A stretch of 64,000 nucleotides of DNA from Chitinophaga oryziterrae (GTDB lineage Bacteria; Bacteroidota; Bacteroidia; Chitinophagales; Chitinophagaceae): assembly GCF_009758125.1 (NCBI RefSeq), contig NZ_WRXO01000001.1, positions 1,178,001 to 1,242,000 on the forward strand. The letters run 5' to 3'. The notes under the pieces were generated by a model. It had not been told where the DNA came from. It did no database searches and was given only the letters and a program-made list of their open reading frames with translations. A program made the position numbers and the translations under genes. Shown piece by piece: positions 25,868-35,740 of the stretch (the first letter of the stretch is position 1; every line of letters starts with the position of its first letter).

Positions 25868-26536
25868 ATGAAGAAAATTATATTAATGGCCATATTGACT
25901 GGAAGTGTAGTAACGAACGGCGTGGCGCAGGCTAGAGGTTCTTTAGGAGTGAATGATCCTAAGGCAAAGTCAATCCTGGATAATGTGAGCAAGAAATTTT
26001 CAACGTTAAAGTCTGTTGTAGCCAACTTCGTTTTAAAGGTTGAAGGGGCTAATAACAGTGTTACTGACTCAAAGAAAGGGACTGTATACCTGAAAGGCGC
26101 TAAATATAAAGTAAACCTGGACGGACAGGAAATCATCAGCGATAACAAAACGTCCTGGACATACGCAAAGGATGCTAATGAAGTAACAATCAATAATGTA
26201 GATCAGAATAGCACTGCTTTGACGCCTGCTAAACTGTTCACCAACTTCTACGATAAAGATTATCTGTACCGCCTCGATGGCGAATCCAATGAGAAAGGTA
26301 AAATACTGGAGAACATCGAAATGACGCCTACAGACAAATCCAAGAACATTTTCAAGGTAATTGTATCTGTAGATAAGAAAAATCAGAGCATTTCCCGTAT
26401 GAAAGTGTACGAAAAGAACGGTAATCACTACACTTACGAGATTACCAGCTTTACGCCAAATACTAACCTGACAGACGCTACCTTTGTCTTTGATGCTAAA
26501 AAGTATCCTGGCGTGGAAGTAGTAGACCTCAGATAA
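25868..26536 (+). CDS. lolA: Outer-membrane lipoprotein carrier protein LolA family
   Basis: 222 aa with a signal peptide (cleaved near NGVAQA). The fold pattern is LolA-like: LDNVSKKFSTLKSVVANFVLKV, an ISDNKTSWTYAKDANEVTI stretch and a C-terminal AKKYPGVEVVDLR. It would carry lipoproteins through the periplasm from LolCDE; the window encodes at least six lipoproteins. Sequence divergence from E. coli LolA is usual in this phylum. Followed by a terminator that overlaps the next promoter. Confidence 0.82.
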   Translation: MKKIILMAILTGSVVTNGVAQARGSLGVNDPKAKSILDNVSKKFSTLKSVVANFVLKVEGANNSVTDSKKGTVYLKGAKYKVNLDGQEIISDNKTSWTYAKDANEVTINNVDQNSTALTPAKLFTNFYDKDYLYRLDGESNEKGKILENIEMTPTDKSKNIFKVIVSVDKKNQSISRMKVYEKNGNHYTYEITSFTPNTNLTDATFVFDAKKYPGVEVVDLR

Positions 26537-26559
26537 AAAATATTAATAAGATATAAGAT

Positions 26560-26588
26560 AAGCCCGCCCGTTTGGATGGGCTTTTTTT
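26560..26588 (+). terminator. Terminator of lolA
   Basis: AAGCCC paired with GGGCTT, extended inward with one mismatch, and followed by seven T residues. Confidence 0.75.
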
Positions 26589-26602
26589 ATTTACTACCTT
26601 TG
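26571..26602 (+). promoter_or_regulatory. Promoter of the lipoamide dehydrogenase gene
   Basis: TTTG (26571-26574), 20-base spacer, TACCTTTG (26595-26602). The -33 TTTG is part of the loop/stem of the lolA terminator. Start codon 26 bases beyond the -7. Confidence 0.6.
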
Positions 26603-26628
26603 GCAAGTTTAAATTAAAATTAAGCAAT

Positions 26629-28035
26629 ATGGCATACGACGTAATCGTAATTGGCAGCGGCCCTGGTGGATATGTGGCTGCTATCCGTGCTTCTCAGCTG
26701 GGATTTAAGACGGCAATAGTAGAAAGGGAGAGCCTGGGCGGTATTTGTTTGAACTGGGGTTGTATTCCCACAAAGGCATTATTGAAGTCTGCGCAGGTAT
26801 TGGAATATATACAACATGCCAAAACTTATGGTATTAATGTTGGCGAAGGTAGCGCCGATTTTGATGCGGTTATTAAGCGTAGCCGGGGTGTTGCAGATAA
26901 GATGAGCAAGGGTGTTCAGTTCCTGATGAAGAAAAACAAAATTGATGTACTGCTTGGTTCCGGTAAGGTAAAATCCAAAGGACAGATAGAAGTAACTGAT
27001 AAGGATGGTAAGGTAGCTTTACATGAAGCTAAATTCATTATCCTGGCTACTGGTGCCCGTGCCCGTGAACTGCCTAACCTGAAAATAGACGGTAAAAAGG
27101 TAATTGGCTATCGCGAGGCAATGGTATTGCCTAAGCAGCCTAAATCCATGATCGTTGTAGGCTCCGGTGCAATTGGCGTTGAATTCGCGTACTTCTATGC
27201 TACCCTGGGTACTAAAGTAACGATCGTTGAGTTCCTCCCACGCATTGTTCCTGTTGAAGATGAGGATATCTCCAAAGAACTGGAAAAGATCTACAAGAAG
27301 AAAGGCATTGAAATAATGGTCAATTCTTCTGTAGAAAGCGTAGAAGCTAGTGGCGAAGGCGTTAAAGCAAAAGTAAAAACAGCTACCGGTGAAATCACCC
27401 TGGAAGCAGATGTTGTACTGAGCGCTGTTGGTATCGCTGCTAACATAGAAAACCTGGGCCTCGAAGCACTAGGTATCAAAACTGATAAAGGAAAGGTATT
27501 GGTAGATAAATACTACCAGACTAATGTACCTGGTATATATGCTATCGGTGACATGGTCCCTGGCCAGGCACTGGCACACGTTGCCTCTAAAGAAGGTATC
27601 GTTTGCGTAGAAGCAATCGCATATAACGAAAAGAAATACGCACACAAGCCAGAACCAATTGACTACATGAACATCCCGGGTTGTACTTACTGTGCGCCTG
27701 AAATTGCTTCTGTAGGTTATACCGAGAAGGCTGCTAAAGAAGCTGGCTATGAAGTGAAAGTGGGTAAGTTCCCATTCACTGCTTCCGGAAAAGCATCTGC
27801 GGCAGGTGCAACCGAAGGCTTCATCAAAGTGATCTTCGACGCAAAATACGGCGAGTGGTTAGGTACACACATGATAGGTGCCAACGTAACGGAAATCATT
27901 GCTCAGACAGTGACTGCCCGCAAACTGGAAACTACTTATCAGGAAGTACTGGACTCCATCCATCCGCACCCAACCATGAGCGAATCTGTAAAAGACGCGA
28001 TCGAGGTTGCTTACGGAGAAGCTATCCACCTTTAA
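26629..28035 (+). CDS. lpdA: Dihydrolipoyl dehydrogenase (E3)
   Basis: 468 aa from ATG 26629; the frame is open 19 codons upstream but without a sensible start. FAD-binding IGSGPGGYVAA (8-18), redox-active cysteines GGICLNWGCIPTK (Cys40, Cys45), NAD-binding VVGSGAIGVEFA, and the C-terminal HPHPTMSE with the active-site His. It oxidises dihydrolipoyl groups of 2-oxoacid dehydrogenases or the glycine cleavage system. No E1/E2 genes are beside it. Strong terminator downstream. Confidence 0.95.
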   Translation: MAYDVIVIGSGPGGYVAAIRASQLGFKTAIVERESLGGICLNWGCIPTKALLKSAQVLEYIQHAKTYGINVGEGSADFDAVIKRSRGVADKMSKGVQFLMKKNKIDVLLGSGKVKSKGQIEVTDKDGKVALHEAKFIILATGARARELPNLKIDGKKVIGYREAMVLPKQPKSMIVVGSGAIGVEFAYFYATLGTKVTIVEFLPRIVPVEDEDISKELEKIYKKKGIEIMVNSSVESVEASGEGVKAKVKTATGEITLEADVVLSAVGIAANIENLGLEALGIKTDKGKVLVDKYYQTNVPGIYAIGDMVPGQALAHVASKEGIVCVEAIAYNEKKYAHKPEPIDYMNIPGCTYCAPEIASVGYTEKAAKEAGYEVKVGKFPFTASGKASAAGATEGFIKVIFDAKYGEWLGTHMIGANVTEIIAQTVTARKLETTYQEVLDSIHPHPTMSESVKDAIEVAYGEAIHL

Positions 28036-28056
28036 TAGTGTATCTACTAAATATAG

Positions 28057-28086
28057 AAGTCCCGGACAATCGTCCGGGACTTTCTT
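28057..28086 (+). terminator. Terminator of lpdA
   Basis: A perfect 11-bp stem (28057-28067 with 28072-28082), AATC loop and TTTCTTTTT afterward. Confidence 0.85.
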
Positions 28087-28121
28087 TTTAGACCTTTTTT
28101 GGTCACTTCCTCTATAACAAA

Positions 28122-30875
28122 TTATTCCTTCACCACCTTCTTTGCCACTATTTTCTTCCCATCCCTGAACAACACACAATTATATACCCCTGCCGGCAAA
28201 TCCTCTACCCAAACGCTCTCCAGCTGATTCTGCAATAATTTTCTCAATACCAACCGTCCACTCATATCATACACCTGCAATTGCATACCATACAACTCCT
28301 TACCTAAAACAGATAATGTACTATGCACCGGGTTGGGAAAGAACAGATATTCTTTGTCATTCAGTAAATAGACAGATACAGGATCTGAATAAATGATCTT
28401 CCCATCATCGGTTACCAGTTTTACCCTGTAATACACCAATCCTTTTGTCGTATGTTCATCCAGGTAAGTATAATCAACTCCTGCAATCAACTGATCAGAT
28501 ATATCAACATAATCACTGCCTGCTAACCGTTGCCAATATAAATGTTGCAGTTTATAGGCTGTTCCCAGGTTAAGCGACAAAGTCACGGTCCCATCCGCAT
28601 TCAGGTCTGCCAACAGATTTCTGACATAACATCCGGTACCCTGTATGGTGTAATTCGTTCCGTAACTCTTTAATCCGGTCCATCCATCTTTATGCACAGG
28701 GCTGACTGCGAAATAAGGAGAACCTCCGCTTACTGCAAGGAAAGTATCTGTAGGTAAAGCATAAGGACTGAGGTACTGTTCTCCCAGATGATATACTTCG
28801 TAAGCTGAAGCATCCTGCACGGAAGACCAGTAAATGAAAGCGCTGTCCCCGCAATTATATCCTGTTTGCAGGGTAAGACGGGGGGAAAGATAAAAGGGTT
28901 CACTGATGAACGAGGTATCCGGCAGGGTAAACTTTAGCAATGCAGCGCTGAACAGAGATGGTACAGTCCAGTAATAAAGCCCGTTTTCAGCCCCGACAGA
29001 CGATATTAACGGCTTCCAGGTAATACCACTGTCGATACTGTAGGAAAGATCGCCTTTGCCTGTTATATTGCTTTGCCAGCGAAAGGGGAGAGGCGTGTTC
29101 CCGCCGGCATACAATACTTCATGGTCTCCGGGATTCAGCCATTCAAAATGATGGGAAGGCGTCCATTGATATACGACGTAAAAAGTCTGTTCCGCAACAG
29201 GGTTGTGCACATGAATCTGCAAATCCCCGGCCACAGGATGATCAATTGTCACCTGCTCTATATTATTCAGGCTGTCCCGTCCGCGTTTTGCCGCTGCCCC
29301 CAGTGAATCCATGGAAGGGGCTGCACTTAGTACCCATGGCGCAAAAGTCTGGCCCGCAGCATCTGTAACAGACAGATCGAGGTCATTCACTAAAGCTTTG
29401 GACGCATTCACTGCCGCTGGCGGATCATTCCAGCAAAGCGTTACCTGTAATTGTTCCATTCCTGCCGGAACGTGTATGGTAAATTGCTGCGGACCACTGC
29501 CTTTCATAAACTGTGCTGCAGATAGTGTATTCAGTGCGTCCAGTGCATGTAAGCTACCGTATCCGCTTTTATAACTTAAAGGAATATGGTCCACTTTTAC
29601 AGCGCTGTTAATCAGTAATGCTTTTACCAGTGCAGCAGAAGGAGCAACGCCATATTTTTGCTTATAGGCATCCTGCAAAAGAGCTGCCACACCACTTGTA
29701 ATTGCTGACGCACCTGAGGTCCCGTCAATTCCGAATGCCACCAGCTCTGGTTTTACCCGTCCATCGTAAGCAGGGCCCCGTGAACTTAATGAAACAACAT
29801 GTAAGGAATCGTCAGTACCACCTGCTACAAGTACATTTTTTGCCTGCTTAAATGTGCCGGAAAGATTGGCATATCCGTTTATGCCCTGGTAAATGCCGCT
29901 GGAATCAGTATTGGAACCTATGTTCCCCGAAGAAAAAACATGTAGCAGTGTATCCGTGTTATACACCTGCTCATCATATGCGACTGCTTCCAGTCCGTAG
30001 TAATTTTCTACCCCTGTACCATAGGAGTGATTTTGTATAGTGATATCAAATTGCTTAAAATAATCCGGATCTTCCGGCATCAGGCTTGTATTAAAATCGG
30101 CAGAGGTGAACAGCACCTGCGGAGCAGCACCTAAACTCTTTGTGCCTGTATTGCCGGCACCGCCGATCATCGTAGCCATAATAGTAGCATGAGAAGAGCG
30201 TTGTGTAGCAGCGAAGGGAGATGGGATATAACGTCCTGTGAAATCAATATCTGTCGTATCCAATAAATCTTCTTTTAATGATACGGTGATGTTTTTACCT
30301 CTTACAGAAGGATATTTTTGTTGTGCTGTATTTACTGCATTGGCAGCAGGATCAGCATTGTTGATCAGTATTTCTGTATGTGCTTTTCGGATACCATCTA
30401 AAAAAAGTATATCCGGTTGCGTTATAAAATTATCCCAGTCTTTTTTCTGCACACTTACACGCAATACGGCGCCTGACCGGGATATTACCCGGCAATAATT
30501 TAAGGAAGGATTGCGTACACCAGCCAGTACTACAATACTATCAGACAGAGCCAGTTGTTGTAACAATAACGCACTTGCTTTCCAGTTGTTATTTGCAGGA
30601 TAGTTATATACAACTTTGCGTTGTAACGATGTGTCAAAATCAACCCGGCTTAAAATATAATGAAATGGACTCAGCGTTTTTATTACGCCATAATTTTTCA
30701 CTGCATTACCGGGATATACGCTGAATTTTACCAGATAATAACGCAGCGGACCACCCGTACGTGCTGCGGTATCAGCAACTGCGTACCTTAGTGAAATACT
30801 GTCTGGTGGCTGTACTTGCCTTGCTGATATATTTTGCCATAATAAAAGTGAGAACAAAACAAGGATTGTTTTCAT
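28122..30875 (-). CDS. Secreted S8 subtilase with type IX sorting domain
   Basis: 917 aa. Signal peptide to about residue 18. The S8 domain covers about 170-470: an Asp in the ITVSLKEDLLDT region, SSHATIMATMIGG (His), and GTSGASAITSGVAALL (Ser nucleophile). The Asp surroundings are poorer than usual (no D-T/S-G). After it a P-domain-like beta region and a fibronectin-like part lead to a C-terminal sorting domain (last about 80 residues: FFPNPVHSTLSV, YDMSGRLVL, LPAGVYNC, and a Lys-rich end) which targets Bacteroidota proteins through the PorSS/T9SS to the cell surface. Monocistronic. Confidence 0.85.
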   Translation of the reverse strand: MKTILVLFSLLLWQNISARQVQPPDSISLRYAVADTAARTGGPLRYYLVKFSVYPGNAVKNYGVIKTLSPFHYILSRVDFDTSLQRKVVYNYPANNNWKASALLLQQLALSDSIVVLAGVRNPSLNYCRVISRSGAVLRVSVQKKDWDNFITQPDILFLDGIRKAHTEILINNADPAANAVNTAQQKYPSVRGKNITVSLKEDLLDTTDIDFTGRYIPSPFAATQRSSHATIMATMIGGAGNTGTKSLGAAPQVLFTSADFNTSLMPEDPDYFKQFDITIQNHSYGTGVENYYGLEAVAYDEQVYNTDTLLHVFSSGNIGSNTDSSGIYQGINGYANLSGTFKQAKNVLVAGGTDDSLHVVSLSSRGPAYDGRVKPELVAFGIDGTSGASAITSGVAALLQDAYKQKYGVAPSAALVKALLINSAVKVDHIPLSYKSGYGSLHALDALNTLSAAQFMKGSGPQQFTIHVPAGMEQLQVTLCWNDPPAAVNASKALVNDLDLSVTDAAGQTFAPWVLSAAPSMDSLGAAAKRGRDSLNNIEQVTIDHPVAGDLQIHVHNPVAEQTFYVVYQWTPSHHFEWLNPGDHEVLYAGGNTPLPFRWQSNITGKGDLSYSIDSGITWKPLISSVGAENGLYYWTVPSLFSAALLKFTLPDTSFISEPFYLSPRLTLQTGYNCGDSAFIYWSSVQDASAYEVYHLGEQYLSPYALPTDTFLAVSGGSPYFAVSPVHKDGWTGLKSYGTNYTIQGTGCYVRNLLADLNADGTVTLSLNLGTAYKLQHLYWQRLAGSDYVDISDQLIAGVDYTYLDEHTTKGLVYYRVKLVTDDGKIIYSDPVSVYLLNDKEYLFFPNPVHSTLSVLGKELYGMQLQVYDMSGRLVLRKLLQNQLESVWVEDLPAGVYNCVLFRDGKKIVAKKVVKE

Positions 30876-31255
30876 AAAGATTTTGGGTTGACATATTTTG
30901 CTTTTAAATCTACAATTTTTTTTTTGGTATCCGGGAAAGTTGTAATATTGATTAGAGCAACTGAAATCTAAACGTCGAGTATTTGACCCGAAGAGAAATC
31001 TTACAAACTGGTAATGGCCAACCAGTACTAAACCTTAAACATAAATTTTTGAGAACCCGGTAATGACACAGTACTGGCACTATTACTGTCCGTCATACAC
31101 AGCACTATTAAAATCATGAGCAATAATTGTCAGCGTTAGCTGTATTTACTGATGAATAATGTCCATACGTCGGCATCGCCGCCGTGTATTTGCATTTATT
31201 TTCAGCTTATCAGCTAATAATATCCTCTTTTCTTGAAACCCAAATCTAAAAATGT
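30876..31255. other. 380-bp intergenic stretch, divergent promoters
   Basis: The gap between divergent genes for the subtilase and the metallopeptidase. It is AT-rich, without credible coding frame. TGTATTTG at 31185-31192 is one base off a -7 element for the rightward gene; no good -33 partner. No clear operator. Confidence 0.5.
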
Positions 31256-32098
31256 ATGCGCAAACAAACATTCACAGCCTTGTTTTGCCTCATAGCAGGC
31301 ATTTCTGTCGTTACCTTTTACTCTTGCCAGAAAGAGAAAGTAGCAAAAACTCCTGAGCAAACTACTGCTATTCCACAAGCAGTTTTAAACCAGATTGCCA
31401 GCCTCGGATTCAGTACTGCTGATGTACACACCTTCGGTGATGATTACCTGGTAGAAGGTGATATCCGTCTGTCCAAAGAAGATCTTAAGAAAAGCTTCAG
31501 TGGTCCGGTGCTGCGTGTTGCAGATGCTGAACAGTACAGAACTACAAACCTGGTAACAGGCCTGCCACGTACTATTACTATCAAAGTAGCGAGCAGTCTG
31601 GGTGCAGCTTTCGTATCAGGTACAGACCTTGCTATTTCACGCTATAATGCACTGGGACTGAGCATCACGCTGCAGCGTATCACCAGCGGTACAGCAAACA
31701 TTACGATCTCCGGGTTTAACCAGGGACCAAGTGGTGGTTTCATTACTTTAGGTTCTTCAGGATTCCCTACAAGCTCTGGTAATCCTTACAACTCTATTCA
31801 GATGAACACAAATGCTGCTGCTTATGGTAGCAACCCTGACGTTAACTATGTAGGTTCTGTAATTCAGCACGAATTGGGACATTGCTTCGGCTTCCGTCAC
31901 ACAGATTATTACAACCGTGCTATCAGCTGCGGTGGTTCTACTTCAAACGAAGGTAGTGCCGGTGTAGGTGCTATCCTTATTCCGGGTACGCCATCTACAG
32001 CAACAAATGCCGCAAATTCATTCATGCTGGCATGTTCTAACGGAGGAAACCGTACGTTCAATTCTAACGATATAGTTGCCCTGAACTATTTGTATTAG
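31256..32098 (+). CDS. Secreted zinc metallopeptidase, HEIGH-type lipoprotein
   Basis: 280 aa. Lipoprotein signal with a Cys after about residue 23 (FYSCQ). A pro-region of about 70 residues is followed by a metzincin-like fold (YRTTNLVTGLPRTITI, ISRYNALGLSITLQR) and the zinc site HELGHCFGFRH (His205, Glu206, His209, His215). This is the pattern of the protease B / HEIGH metallopeptidases of Bacteroidota. It is monocistronic and divergent from the subtilase; a UUCG hairpin follows. Confidence 0.85.
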   Translation: MRKQTFTALFCLIAGISVVTFYSCQKEKVAKTPEQTTAIPQAVLNQIASLGFSTADVHTFGDDYLVEGDIRLSKEDLKKSFSGPVLRVADAEQYRTTNLVTGLPRTITIKVASSLGAAFVSGTDLAISRYNALGLSITLQRITSGTANITISGFNQGPSGGFITLGSSGFPTSSGNPYNSIQMNTNAAAYGSNPDVNYVGSVIQHELGHCFGFRHTDYYNRAISCGGSTSNEGSAGVGAILIPGTPSTATNAANSFMLACSNGGNRTFNSNDIVALNYLY

Positions 32099-32138
32099 TA
32101 GATAAGATCCCTTATTGGCTGATGCATGAGCAAATGGT

Positions 32139-32158
32139 CGATAGTCTTCGGACTATCG
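32139..32158 (+). terminator. UUCG-capped hairpin after the metallopeptidase gene
   Basis: CGATAGTC-TTCG-GACTATCG: 8-bp stem with the stable UUCG loop; weak T tract only, so termination is moderate. Confidence 0.5.
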
Positions 32159-32169
32159 GCTATTCCCAT

Positions 32170-33066
32170 TTAATCTGCTTTACATTCGTACACTACAGAA
32201 CTACATCTGTCCACATCTTTCAGTCCTCTTCTGTAAGAAGCCAGACCATGTAAGAATCCGGGTATCAGGCGACTGCGTCCTGTTTTGTATTTCTCACTCA
32301 GCAGGCTCACATAAAAACCATCAAACACCATCGGGTGTTTTTTAACAATGCGGATTTTGTGCTGTTTTAATAACTGCTCCATAGAAGAAGGGGAGAAGTG
32401 ATAGAGGTGACGGGGTACATCATATGCCGCCCAGTAGGCGCCATAATGTTCCGCATCGGGAGAAGTATAATTGGGTACTGCTATCAGTAAAGTACCTTCC
32501 GGTTTCAGTAAAACACGGATCTGTTGTAAATATTCATTCAGTCCATGTACATGTTCCAGCACATGCCACATGGTAATTGCATCATATTTTTGTGCCGGTA
32601 AGCGGAATAATTCCGAAGATGGCAAAGGTTCTATGCCGTACAATGTCTTTGCATTATGGCGTGCATTGTCATCCGGTTCCAGCCCCGTAATTTCCCATCC
32701 TGCCAGTTTCATATAATGAAGGAAGGCTCCTGTACCACATCCGATATCCAGTAAATTACCCTGCTTAAGACCTGTACCGGCCTTCACCCAGTTTTGTTTG
32801 GAACGTAAAGTGATCTTCCTTACGCTATGGTATAAACGGTTTATTAATCCTTTACGTGTTTCAGAATGCGAAATGTATTCCGCCGACTGATAATAACGTC
32901 CTATTTCCTGGTTGTTAGGAACATTCTGTGTAAAACGTCCGCTGCAATGTCCGCAATGAAATATGTCAAAGGATTCCAGGGATACGGTGTAATCCTTCGC
33001 AGTCAGTACCTTGTGTATATTGGACGACCCGCATATCGGGCAAGTGTTATGGTAGATAAAAGACAT
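32170..33066 (-). CDS. Zinc-ribbon plus SAM-dependent methyltransferase
   Basis: 298 aa. Starts with a four-Cys ribbon (Cys9, Cys12, Cys38, Cys41) then a class I methyltransferase domain: LLDIGCGTG (about 107-115), GLEPDDNARHNAKTLYG, MWHVLEHVHGLNEYL, and GTLLIAVPNY. The combination resembles methyltransferases of the Methyltransf_23/13 type acting on sugars, lipids or quinone-like compounds; the substrate is not evident. 86 bases downstream of the mutase gene on the same strand. Confidence 0.83.
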   Translation of the reverse strand: MSFIYHNTCPICGSSNIHKVLTAKDYTVSLESFDIFHCGHCSGRFTQNVPNNQEIGRYYQSAEYISHSETRKGLINRLYHSVRKITLRSKQNWVKAGTGLKQGNLLDIGCGTGAFLHYMKLAGWEITGLEPDDNARHNAKTLYGIEPLPSSELFRLPAQKYDAITMWHVLEHVHGLNEYLQQIRVLLKPEGTLLIAVPNYTSPDAEHYGAYWAAYDVPRHLYHFSPSSMEQLLKQHKIRIVKKHPMVFDGFYVSLLSEKYKTGRSRLIPGFLHGLASYRRGLKDVDRCSSVVYECKAD

Positions 33067-33152
33067 GGCCTAAAAATAATACGAATTTTAATACTATCAA
33101 GAATGTTCGTACGTATACCTGATACTTTCTCACATGACATTCGTCATATTTT

Positions 33153-34700
33153 CTATCTGTGTTCTCCCCATACTTTCCGTAAAGTATCCGCAATTTCACC
33201 CAGTGTACAATAGTTTTCTACTGCTTCCACCACAACAGGCATCAGGTTCTCCGTAGTATGTGCCGCATTTTCCAGCCGTTGTAAAATGGTCTGTACCATC
33301 TGATTATCTCTTCTTTTTCTCAGCAACCGGAGCTTTTCTGTCTGTACCTGCCTGATACTGTCATCTACCCTGAATAACTCAGGAGCCACTTCTTCCGGCA
33401 CCACAAATTTATTCACCCCCACGATCACCTTCTTGCCATTCTCCACATCTTTCTGGTACTGATAGGCGCTTCGTGCAATCTCATCCTGCACAAACCCCTG
33501 TTCAATGGCACTCACCGCCCCACCCATTGCATCTATCCGGTTAATCAGTTCCCAGGCTTTGCTTTCTACCTCATTCGTCAGCGCTTCTACGTAATAAGAC
33601 CCTGCCAGCGGGTCTACGGTATCCGCAATACCACTCTCATACCCCACGATCTGCTGTGTACGCAGCGCTATACGGGCCGCTGCTTCTGTAGGCAGGGATA
33701 ATGCTTCGTCATATCCGTTGGTATGCAGGGACTGTGTTCCGCCCAGTGTGGCGGCCAGTGTCTGCACAGCTACCCTTACGATATTATTATGCGGTTGCTG
33801 GGCCGTTAATGTGCTGCCCCCTGTTTGTGTATGGAAACGCATCATCTGTGCTTTTGGGTCTGTAGCCCCCAGAGATTGGGTGATATAGGCCCACATACGG
33901 CGGGCAGCCCTGAACTTTGCCACCTCTTCAAAAAGATGGTTATGTGCATTGAAGAAGAAGGATAAGCGACGTGCAAATACATTAATGTCCAGTCCTTTTT
34001 CCTGGGCAGCTATTAAATAGGCTTTTCCGTTAGAGAGAGTAAAGGCCAGCTCCTGTACAGCATTGGCACCCGCTTCGCGTATATGATAACCGGATATAGA
34101 GATCGTATTCCATTTAGGCACTTCCCTGCTGCAATAATCAAAAATGTCGGTAATCAGCCGCATGGAAGGTTTCGGAGGATAGATGAAAGTGCCGCGGGCA
34201 GCATATTCTTTCAGGATATCATTCTGTATCGTCCCTGAAATCTTTTTCAGGTCAGCTCCCTGCCTTTTTGCCAGTGCGATATAAAACGCCAGTAATATGA
34301 ACCCTGTCGCATTAATGGTCATGGACGTTGTAATCTCTTCCAGGTTAATTCCCTGGAATAACCGTTCCATATCTTCCAGGGAATCTATAGCCACACCTAC
34401 TTTTCCCACTTCTCCTTCGGACATTGCATGATCAGAATCGTACCCTATTTGCGTAGGCAGGTCAAATGCCACACTCAGTCCGCTTACACCCTGGCTTAAC
34501 AGATAATGATACCGCTGATTAGAAGCCTCTGCTGTGCTAAAACCCGCATACTGACGCATCGTCCACAGTTTGTCGCGATACATGGAAGCATGTACACCAC
34601 GGGTAAATGGAAACTCCCCCGGTAGCTCGTTCATCGGAACAGGCTGGGTATATACAGGCTTTATCGTGATACCGGCATCTGTTTTGATAATATTTTCCAT
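33153..34700 (-). CDS. Methylmalonyl-CoA mutase family large-type subunit without B12 domain
   Basis: 515 aa covering only the TIM-barrel substrate domain: [27 protein letters not shown] at the N-terminus, then [32 protein letters not shown], and [15 protein letters not shown], ending in VWGEHR. A coenzyme B12-binding domain (DxHxxG) is absent; it would have to come from a separate small subunit that is not in this window. Such proteins can be methylmalonyl- or another acyl-CoA mutase (isobutyryl/ethylmalonyl kinds). Reaction by analogy: rearrangement of the carbon skeleton of a CoA ester. Confidence 0.85.
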   Translation of the reverse strand: MENIIKTDAGITIKPVYTQPVPMNELPGEFPFTRGVHASMYRDKLWTMRQYAGFSTAEASNQRYHYLLSQGVSGLSVAFDLPTQIGYDSDHAMSEGEVGKVGVAIDSLEDMERLFQGINLEEITTSMTINATGFILLAFYIALAKRQGADLKKISGTIQNDILKEYAARGTFIYPPKPSMRLITDIFDYCSREVPKWNTISISGYHIREAGANAVQELAFTLSNGKAYLIAAQEKGLDINVFARRLSFFFNAHNHLFEEVAKFRAARRMWAYITQSLGATDPKAQMMRFHTQTGGSTLTAQQPHNNIVRVAVQTLAATLGGTQSLHTNGYDEALSLPTEAAARIALRTQQIVGYESGIADTVDPLAGSYYVEALTNEVESKAWELINRIDAMGGAVSAIEQGFVQDEIARSAYQYQKDVENGKKVIVGVNKFVVPEEVAPELFRVDDSIRQVQTEKLRLLRKRRDNQMVQTILQRLENAAHTTENLMPVVVEAVENYCTLGEIADTLRKVWGEHR

Positions 34701-34810
34701 AATTTAACGCTTAGTGGAATAATGAAGTAGCAGCAATGTTACATAATTATTACGTTATAGCTGTATCGGGTAAATAATTGATAATTTGCAGAAGATTTTT
34801 TAGAAAAGCC

Positions 34811-35740
34811 ATGTTCATTTACGGATTGTTATTGCTCACATTCGCCCTGGCCCTGTTAAGCCTTTTCCAGTTATTTATCGCCGGTGGGATCCTTTTGAAG
34901 GATAGCTGGAGCCGCCTGCTGCTGGCTCTTTCACTGGGTGTATTTATCTACTTGTACGGTACCTGGGTGTACCTCACTATACATGCGAAATTTGCGTTCG
35001 GTATCTGTTTCCTGATCTTTCTCCTGTGGTCGTTCTTCCGTAAAAAGAAACCCGCCAGGAAACCGCGGACCTTGAAAACCAGCGCCAATCTTCTACTATC
35101 GGCTTTGCTGATCACATTAAGTGTATTGTATTTTACCGGTACTACAGGCAAGGCAAAGACGATAGAACTCTCTTTCCCGCTCAGAACAGGGCGTTATTTT
35201 GTTTTACAGGGGGGCAAGGGGTTGCCCACCAATCTGTTTCACTACAGCCTGCGTGGCGCTATTTACGCGATGGACATTGTGAAACTAAAGCCTAATGGCA
35301 GCAGGGCGAATGCTATTTTCAGCAAGCGCCTGGAAGACTACGAAATCTTTGGTGATACGCTTTACAGCCCTTGTAATGGCCGTGTGGTAAAGGCTTATGG
35401 TGATAACCCGGATAATATCCCGCCTGATATGAGCCGCGGGCCGCAGAACACTAACCAGGTATTGATCGAGACCGACTCCAGCTTTGTATTCCTAGCCCAT
35501 TTGAAGAAAGGAAGTGTTATTGTAAAGCAGGGCGATATTGTAACCTATGGTCAGCCATTGGGTTGCGTAGGTAATTCCGGTTTTAGCTCAGAACCCCATC
35601 TGCATATACAGGCGCATGTGAAAACACCGGGAGTACCCTGGTTTCAGTCGCCTCCACTGTATATTCATTTCAATAATAAAGGATACTTATTGTACGAAGT
35701 AATAAGGCCAAAGAGAGTGATAATGATCAACAAAAAGTAA
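34811..35740 (+). CDS. Membrane-anchored M23 family metallopeptidase
   Basis: 309 aa from ATG 34811; an upstream TTG would add 11 residues. Three hydrophobic helices lie in the first 115 residues. The C-terminal M23 domain (about 165-290) contains a His followed by YAMDIVK (Zn-binding His/Asp), SPCNGRVVKAYGDN, HLKKGSVIVKQGD, GQPLGCVGNSG and the HLHIQAH zinc motif. Peptidoglycan endopeptidase activity is likely. It points away from the leftward hypothetical gene; ends 35740 exactly adjacent to that gene's stop, so the two are convergent and abut. Confidence 0.85.
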   Translation: MFIYGLLLLTFALALLSLFQLFIAGGILLKDSWSRLLLALSLGVFIYLYGTWVYLTIHAKFAFGICFLIFLLWSFFRKKKPARKPRTLKTSANLLLSALLITLSVLYFTGTTGKAKTIELSFPLRTGRYFVLQGGKGLPTNLFHYSLRGAIYAMDIVKLKPNGSRANAIFSKRLEDYEIFGDTLYSPCNGRVVKAYGDNPDNIPPDMSRGPQNTNQVLIETDSSFVFLAHLKKGSVIVKQGDIVTYGQPLGCVGNSGFSSEPHLHIQAHVKTPGVPWFQSPPLYIHFNNKGYLLYEVIRPKRVIMINKK

